Shown one piece after another: positions 59,297 to 64,000 of a DNA stretch of 64,000 nucleotides. Within the stretch, counting starts at the first letter, position 1. The number at the start of each line of letters is the position of its first letter. A program made the position numbers and the translations under genes. The notes under the pieces are model-generated. The model saw only the letters and a list, made by a program, of their open reading frames with translations, did not search any database and was not told the DNA's origin. Origin of the DNA: Limiplasma sp031549415 (lineage in GTDB: Bacteria > Bacillota > Clostridia > Christensenellales > Aristaeellaceae); the NCBI GenBank assembly GCA_031549415.1, contig JAVBPU010000029.1, forward strand, positions 17,361 through 81,360, written 5' to 3'.

Positions 59297-59636
59297 CACG
59301 GCTACCGCATTTACTTGGGACGCAGAGGCTTTGCCTCCGCTCCGGTTGCTCGGTGTCGCGCAGGGCACTACTGTGCCCTGCGCTCTGCCTCACTGTCCCA
59401 GCTCTCACTCGCTTTGGGCTCCGCCCAAGCGTCCATAGGACGCACGCTCGTTGGCGCTGCCTCCACCAGGGCTATCGCCCTGGACCCTTTCTCTGACCGC
59501 GCTTCACGCGGCCAGAACAAACAGAAAGGCTCCGCTTTTAGCGCTACACAATCGACAGTATCTTTGGATACCAGCGCATTATTATGCATTTCTTTTTCAG
59601 TCTTATCAACGAGAAACGCAAATATCACTGCCCTCT
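59297..59636. repeat. Gene-free palindrome-rich stretch including REP-like copy 3
   Basis: About 340 bp without a credible gene. At least six palindromes follow one another: GAGGC-ttt-GCCTC (59325-59337), GCGCAGGGCAC-tact-GTGCCCTGCGC (59358-59383), TTGGGC-tcc-GCCCAA (59414-59428), GCGTCC-ata-GGACGC (59429-59443), CCAGGGC-tatc-GCCCTGG (59466-59483) and CCGCG-cttca-CGCGG (59497-59511). The last two with the intervening ACCC match the repeats at 18872 and 22667. The final 120 bp are AT-richer and plain. Confidence 0.6.
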
Positions 59637-60098
59637 TTATACCGCCGGATACACCCCCAGCCCCACGCTCGCCAGTTGCGGGACCATATTCCTGGCGATC
59701 TCACGGTCCTTTTCCTTCTCTTTTTCGGGCAAATCCGAATAAGGCGCCATCATGGGATGCCGCCTAAGGACATCGTCCCGGGGGGTGCCATAGGTCCAGC
59801 CCGCCGCCTTTTTGCTTTGCAGCCAAACCTCGTGAATCCGTATGGCGATGGATTCCACCTGATCGCCGGATAACTGCCAGAGGCGGCTTGCCCCCTGATC
59901 CGCCAGGCCGACCGTCAGTCCCAGGGATTCCAAATGGCCCACAAATTCGCCAGCCTGGTCGCGGTTTGCCTGGCGGATGTCCTCCGGCAAGTCCTCCCAG
60001 GGCATATCGTAGGCCGCGCCGGGATGATTTTTGCAATAGGCGCAGTGAATTTCCTTGGCCAGCAATTCCATGCGCCCGTCCAGTCTTTCCGTTCGCAT
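59637..60098 (-). CDS. Small tandem RyR-domain protein
   Basis: A 153-residue protein made almost wholly of two RyR-like units. Unit 1: 'LLAKEIHCAYCKN' ... 'PWEDLPEDIRQANRDQAGEF' (residues ~12-63). Unit 2: 'IRIHEVWLQSKKAAGWTYGT', 'RRHPMMAPYSDLPEKEKEKD' and 'NMVPQLASVGLGVY' (residues ~85-150); it carries the W-x2-GW-x-YG-x-RDD-x4-HP-x4-PY signature. Prokaryotic RyR domains have been proposed as ligand sensors in nucleotide-dependent conflict systems. The gene follows the AAA+ gene by 38 bp with AAAGGGGGACC upstream; both proteins share the same module, so they likely act together. No catalytic residues are seen. Confidence 0.8.
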   Translation of the reverse strand: MRTERLDGRMELLAKEIHCAYCKNHPGAAYDMPWEDLPEDIRQANRDQAGEFVGHLESLGLTVGLADQGASRLWQLSGDQVESIAIRIHEVWLQSKKAAGWTYGTPRDDVLRRHPMMAPYSDLPEKEKEKDREIARNMVPQLASVGLGVYPAV

Positions 60099-60136
60099 TG
60101 TACCGGTCCCCCTTTATACTCCGCCTGACAGGTGGG

Positions 60137-61951
60137 TTACGCTTTCCGGTACACCCCATAGGCCATTTCCCCAAGAATCGGGATGATGTTGGCGCAGGGT
60201 TCCTTATCCCAGCCCTGCACTTCCTCGGAGAGCTGGTCCCAGGGGACCAGGCAGTCATGCAGCTTTTTGTCGTCGTTGCGCACGGGCGCATAGGCCCAGC
60301 CTTCTTCAATTTTTTCATGCATCCAGCGTTCGTGCTCCTGCTTTGCCATCGTCAGAAGCTCGCTTTCCGTAAAGCGTTTCAGCGGCGGCTTCCCGGGTTC
60401 CAACGGACGCATTTCATAGCCGATCAGCGCCAGTTTTTCACGGTAGCTCATGGCCTGGCTGATGTTTGACAGCTTAAAATGCGGAGAAAGCGCCTCCCAG
60501 GGTTTGCAGTTGGGCCGCTTTTTCCCTTTCAGGGCCATGCTTTCGCAGTACTCCGCATGGATTTGCCGCGCGATGTCACCCTCGGTGGAGTTTTCAATCA
60601 CATCCAGCAGCAACAGGTTCGTGAACGCCCGCACCGATACATGCGCCGCCAGTTGACTGCCCAGGGGCAAATCCGTTGGAGTGAGTACCCCGTCTTTGAG
60701 GCAGCTCATTTTGATCATGGTTTCCATGCTCCGTGCCCCAAATTGGTAAACCGGCACCAGCAGCATCGCCCGGACAATGCTTTCATCAATCTTTGTGATT
60801 TTGTACCGTTGCAGAAAACTGCGCAACAAAACGGCGCGGCGCAAAACGTAGCTTTTCTCCTCCACTGTACGCTGATTGGGCCCGGCGATGTCGATGAAGC
60901 ATTTCACCCGCGAAACAAAATCAGGACCCTTTTGCGCCCTGAAAAACTCAAGGTTGGAAGGATTGCGGAATTCGCGGAACGTGGTGGACGTAGCCCCCGC
61001 GAACACCAGCACGCACTTCCCCAAATCATGTTTGCCGTCTGCATCGTAATACTCGCCATCCTGCATGGGCGCCAGGTAGCTCTTCAGCCAGCCCAAGGCC
61101 GCCCCGCTTGAGTCCGCCGAGTCAAATTCGTCCAAAAACAGCAGCGGAAGCTTTCCCTTTTCGTTCACCGAGCAAACCCAGCGAAAGGCTTCCGCCAAGT
61201 CGTCCACATCGGTAAATTGAGACACATTAAAGGTTTCGCTCTCCAATTCTTCCTTGCCGAAAAGCTCCTTGGCGATTTGTTTGATCCCAAAGGATTTTCC
61301 GCTGCCCGGCGAACCGAACACAGCGATGGTCAGCGGCTGCTGATCGCTGCTTTTTTTGTAATTTTCCAATACGTTCCGAACCACGCCAAAGGCCTCTATT
61401 TCCATGCGGTCATAGGTCTTTAGCCCACCGATCTCCAGCTTTGGCAGCTTATCCACCCCACTGCCCGTCCCCAAAACATAGGATTCCGCCAAGTGAATCA
61501 TCTCGTCCATCCCATCTTTTTCGGCCAGGACGAAAGTATCCGGCGGCTGTGTGTTTCCACCGGGCATCATGGGGATTTCGTGGCGATGGGGCAGGTTGGG
61601 AAGGGCCTCTGGCGCGCCCTTGGCGGCTTCCAGGGCCTGTTCATACGCCTCCTGCGAAACAGCTTTCTGGGAAGCGCCCTCCTGTTCCCCATGGGCCAAG
61701 TACAAATAAGCGGGGTGTTGGATAACGCCCTCTTTCATTTCAACATACACCGCGCCCTCCACGCCAAAGGTGACGAGCAGCCGTTGGGATTGCAGCAAAT
61801 CCTTGATTTTTCCGTTGTTGCGCAACTGCCAAAGCAGATTCATGGCCGTCCGCTCCCAAGAAACGGCCTTGCTGATCATCGCGCCCCGGCCGCGCAGAAT
61901 ATCGGCGTTGATGACGGTTTGTTTGGTAGCATTCGTTTGGTTTGACATCAT
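60137..61951 (-). CDS. AAA+ ATPase with C-terminal tandem RyR region
   Basis: A 604-residue protein I cannot match to a characterised system. Residues 1-160 form an N-terminal domain of unknown fold. Residues ~180-440 are an AAA+ ATPase: Walker A 'GSPGSGKS' (213-220), Walker B 'LLFLDEFD' (270-277), sensor-1-like 'VLVFAGATSTTF' and sensor-2-like 'FGARSMETMIKMS'. Residues ~460-520 ('ARQIHAEYCESMALKG') and 535-604 ('EHERWMHEKIEEGWAYAPVR', 'HDCLVPWDQLSEEVQGWDKE') are two RyR-like units. The base composition is visibly AT-richer than the flanking operons, which suggests transfer. ATG 61951 has GTAGGTGAGCC. It is divergent from sigK. Confidence 0.85.
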   Translation of the reverse strand: MMSNQTNATKQTVINADILRGRGAMISKAVSWERTAMNLLWQLRNNGKIKDLLQSQRLLVTFGVEGAVYVEMKEGVIQHPAYLYLAHGEQEGASQKAVSQEAYEQALEAAKGAPEALPNLPHRHEIPMMPGGNTQPPDTFVLAEKDGMDEMIHLAESYVLGTGSGVDKLPKLEIGGLKTYDRMEIEAFGVVRNVLENYKKSSDQQPLTIAVFGSPGSGKSFGIKQIAKELFGKEELESETFNVSQFTDVDDLAEAFRWVCSVNEKGKLPLLFLDEFDSADSSGAALGWLKSYLAPMQDGEYYDADGKHDLGKCVLVFAGATSTTFREFRNPSNLEFFRAQKGPDFVSRVKCFIDIAGPNQRTVEEKSYVLRRAVLLRSFLQRYKITKIDESIVRAMLLVPVYQFGARSMETMIKMSCLKDGVLTPTDLPLGSQLAAHVSVRAFTNLLLLDVIENSTEGDIARQIHAEYCESMALKGKKRPNCKPWEALSPHFKLSNISQAMSYREKLALIGYEMRPLEPGKPPLKRFTESELLTMAKQEHERWMHEKIEEGWAYAPVRNDDKKLHDCLVPWDQLSEEVQGWDKEPCANIIPILGEMAYGVYRKA

Positions 61952-62146
61952 TGGCTCACCTACTTTGATAAATTATGATTCTCGATTTTCGATTCTCGAT
62001 TCTCGACTTTGGTCGTCATTGATGAAAGTAGTATGGCACAAAACAACGCCCGGGTCAAGAGTTCCCATAGGGTTGGCCACGCTGTGGCCTCCCCCTCCCG
62101 CATAAGGCCAAGCCAGTCCTACATAGGCTGGCAATACGAGGAGGCG
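61952..62146. other. Divergent intergenic region between AAA+ and sigK genes
   Basis: 195 bp holding both promoters. Besides the 7-bp repeat it contains a hairpin GGCCAC-gct-GTGGCC near 62073-62087 and a loose palindrome around CCAGTCCTACATAGGCTGG (62113-62131). CATAAGG and CCTACATAGG there are only a loose resemblance to a sigma-E type promoter for sigK. Confidence 0.4.
61977..62006. repeat. 7-bp tandem repeat in front of the AAA+ gene
   Basis: Four head-to-tail GATTCTC units (the second reads GATTTTC) begin 26 bp upstream of the AAA+ start. Slippage here would change promoter spacing. Confidence 0.7.
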
Positions 62147-62809
62147 ATGCAATTGTTATCCGCACTTTTGTTATGGTTTGTAAAGGACTGCCTTTTTTTG
62201 CTGGGCTATATCTCCGGGCAGCAGAGCTTCAAAAAGCCCTTAAGTCCCCAGGAGGAAAAGGAGGCCCTCCGGCAAATGAAAGCCGGGGACGAAACAGCCC
62301 GGCACCGGCTGATCGAACACAACATGCGCCTGGTGGTCCACGTAGCCCGCAAATACAAGGTGCCCGGCTGCACCTTCGACGATCTGATCTCCATTGGCGC
62401 TGTGGGCCTGATCAAGGCGGTGCGCACCTTCGATGCCAGCGCCAACACCCTGCTGTCCACCTATGCGGCCCGGTGTATTGAAAACGAAGTCCTCATGTGC
62501 CTCCGCCAAAGCCGCAAGCAGCAGGCTGACATCAGCCTTAACGAGCCGCTGGGCACCGACAGCGATGGAAACGAAGTGTCCTTTGTGGACATCCTGGGCA
62601 CGGCCCCGGACGCGGTGGAGGAGGAGGTCCGCCGCCGCATCACCCTGGACAAAATCCAGCAATCCTTGCCCACCCTGCCTGCCAGGGAGCAAACCGTGCT
62701 GAAAATGCGCTATGGGCTGAGCGACGGCAAGGTGCACCCCCAGCACGAGATCGCCTCCCGGCTGGGCATTTCACGGTCCTATGTATCTGTGTGCGTACAT
62801 TGTAAGTAA
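62147..62809 (+). pseudogene. sigK: Sporulation sigma factor SigK, 5' part, interrupted in region 4.2
   Basis: 220 codons of a SigK-type factor. The pro-sequence-like hydrophobic N-terminus ('LLWFVKDCLFLLGYISGQQS') matches the membrane-held precursor. Region 2 ('IEHNMRLVVHVARKYKVPGC', 'DDLISIGAVGLIKAVRTFDA', 'STYAARCIENEVLMCLRQ') and region 4 ('LPAREQTVLKMRYGL', 'HEIASRLGISRSYVS') follow. After Ser214 (codon 62786-62788) the frame reads five unrelated residues and stops, where SigK normally continues 'RIEK...' with the end of the DNA-recognition helix. A convergent serine recombinase starts 12 bp later. This is the layout of a skin-interrupted sigK, so it may be restored by excision. ATG 62147 follows GAGGAGGCG. 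Confidence 0.88.
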
Positions 62810-62810
62810 A
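62780..62810. other. Predicted attachment junction of a skin-like element
   Basis: Similarity to SigK is lost directly after the codons for S-Y-V-S (62777-62788), so the crossover core should lie in or near TCCTATGTATCT. The other end, with the missing 3' codons of sigK, is outside the window. Confidence 0.65.
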
Positions 62811-62821
62811 TCAATGTCAAA

Positions 62822-64000
62822 TCAGCCTATTCCTTCCAATTCCTGAAACCGATAGCGGATGATAATCTGTTTGCCCTCGGTCAGCTCCACCCGGTCCATC
62901 AGGCTCAGTAGCAGATCCCGGCTTTCCAGCGCGCCGTCCACGAACCGCTCCACCAGCGTTTCCGCCAGCTTCCCCTGCTTCTCGGGGGAAGCCTCCAACT
63001 GCTCCATGCCTGATAATTGCCGTTCCAGCGCCTCCCGCTCCCCCTTGATCCGCTGGTAAATCCGCTGAAAATCCTCCTCCGCAAGGATGCCTTCCAGCTT
63101 ATCCATGTACACCTTGTCCAGATGGCTGCGAAGGCTCTGCGCTTTGACCTTCAAAGCGGCCACCTCGTCCTCCCTCCTAGCTGTCCTCTGCGCTTCCAAT
63201 ACGGATTTCTCAGCGATGGGCAAAAGCTCCCCCACCTTCAAGTATCCCTGGCAGTCGTCCCGTATCTTGGCCAGCACAGCCTCCGTAACGGTTTGCTCCT
63301 TTATGGCATGACAGGTGCATACGCCCGCTTTGGTGAAGCGCTGATAGGTGCGGCAGACGAAGTACAACTCGTCTGCCCCCTTGGCGTTTTTGCGGTTCAG
63401 CACTGCCAGAGGATAGCCGCATTCGTGGCAGACGATGATCCCTTTCAGCAGAAAGTCGTAGGTACGGGTGCGGGTGTATTTCCGGCTTTGCACCAGCCGC
63501 TGCACGCGGTCAAACACATCCCGGTCCACCAGCGGCTCGTGGGTGTTTTCCACCACGATCCAATCCTTCCGGTCTTGGGTGAAGCTCTTCTTGGTCTTGT
63601 AGCTGATCTTCACGCTGCGTCCCTGCACCATGTTGCCGATGTAGGTTTCGTTTTGCAGCATCCAGGAGATTCGTTCGCTGGACCACTTTCCCGAATACGC
63701 CCCATTCCCCGAAATCGTCAGCCCCGCGTACGTGGCCGGGGTCGGCGCCTTCTCCTCGTTGAGCTGCACGGCAATCTGCCTGCAGCTCATCCCTTCCAGC
63801 GCCATAGCAAAGATTCTTCGCACCATGGGGGCGGCGCCTTCATCAATCACAATGCGGTTCTTCTCGGTCGGGTGCATCTTGTATCCATACATGGGTTTGC
63901 CTCCGATGAACTGCCCCTTGCGTTGCTTGTCCCGTTTCACGCTTTTGATCTTTTTGGAGATGTCCTTGGCGTACATGTCATTCATGATGGCGCGAAAGGG
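62822..64000 (-). CDS. Large serine recombinase, SpoIVCA-like (5' part beyond window)
   Basis: At least 392 C-terminal codons of a large serine integrase; the catalytic domain with the active Ser lies past base 64000. Visible parts are the end of the resolvase domain and long helix ('MYAKDISKKIKSVKRDKQRK'), the recombinase domain ('KPMYGYKMHPTEKNRIVIDE', 'GMSCRQIAVQLNEEKAPTPA', 'WSSERISWMLQNETYIGNMV'), a zinc ribbon ('CHECGYPLAVLN' with 'FVCRTYQRFTKAGVCTCHAI') and a coiled coil. It is convergent with sigK, stop to stop 12 bp, as spoIVCA is with spoIVCB in B. subtilis, and is the likely excisionase of the element. Confidence 0.92.
   Translation of the reverse strand, partial: PFRAIMNDMYAKDISKKIKSVKRDKQRKGQFIGGKPMYGYKMHPTEKNRIVIDEGAAPMVRRIFAMALEGMSCRQIAVQLNEEKAPTPATYAGLTISGNGAYSGKWSSERISWMLQNETYIGNMVQGRSVKISYKTKKSFTQDRKDWIVVENTHEPLVDRDVFDRVQRLVQSRKYTRTRTYDFLLKGIIVCHECGYPLAVLNRKNAKGADELYFVCRTYQRFTKAGVCTCHAIKEQTVTEAVLAKIRDDCQGYLKVGELLPIAEKSVLEAQRTARREDEVAALKVKAQSLRSHLDKVYMDKLEGILAEEDFQRIYQRIKGEREALERQLSGMEQLEASPEKQGKLAETLVERFVDGALESRDLLLSLMDRVELTEGKQIIIRYRFQELEGIG

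Overview
The window looks like chromosome of a GC-rich, endospore-forming Clostridia-type Bacillota. The evidence is a sigK-type sporulation sigma factor, the PrkC/PrpC/IreB signalling set, the priA-def-fmt-rsmB-rlmN-prpC-prkC-rsgA-rpe gene order, strong AGGAGG-type ribosome binding sites with frequent TTG and GTG starts, and no sign of an outer membrane. I cannot name the genus. About 57 protein genes are supported. I see no rRNA, tRNA or CRISPR array. All calls come from reading motifs and gene order, with no database search.

Layout. 1-10486 (mostly minus strand): an HlyD-like anchored protein cut by the window edge, a SigB/F/G-type sigma factor with an RsbW-like partner, a TauE/SafE permease, a GT-C-like membrane protein, aspartate kinase, a GNAT, a TM2 protein, RuvX fused in frame to a DUF1292 domain, IreB, an AI-2E-type permease and a PRC-barrel protein. 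10880-18113 (plus): a secreted SH3b protein, then a five-gene cluster (GtrII-type glycosyltransferase, phosphonopyruvate decarboxylase, nucleotidyltransferase, PEP mutase, Fe-type alcohol dehydrogenase) predicted to make and activate 2-hydroxyethylphosphonate for a surface glycan. 18145-24867: hpf behind a sigma-H-like promoter, a small duplicated membrane protein, an epimerase, a double-PPK2 polyphosphate phosphotransferase with a histone-like tail, DUF1653, an asymmetric ABC-F ATPase and a small unknown protein.

24931-37487 (minus): rpe-rsgA-prkC-prpC-rlmN-rsmB-fmt-def-priA-dacF, tightly overlapped; RsmB carries a large pentapeptide-repeat tail. 37673-41867: a MATE exporter and, divergently, dnaX-ksgA. 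41923-45244: a membrane-anchored EEP enzyme, YaiI, HisJ and HisIE, with a MITE-like element between hisIE and hisJ. 45354-52900: an overlapping exopolysaccharide operon (WecB, four glycosyltransferases, an epimerase and an initiating sugar transferase). 52928-59178: leuA, a ComEA-like protein, cysS, cysE and ppk1.

59236-64000 is the most unusual part. A palindrome-rich gene-free stretch is followed by a lower-GC two-gene module: an AAA+ ATPase with a C-terminal tandem RyR-like region, plus a small protein made only of that region. Divergent from it lies sigK, whose frame breaks inside the region 4.2 helix-turn-helix. It abuts, convergently, a large serine recombinase that runs off the window, which is the layout of a skin-type element that interrupts sigK until it is excised during sporulation.
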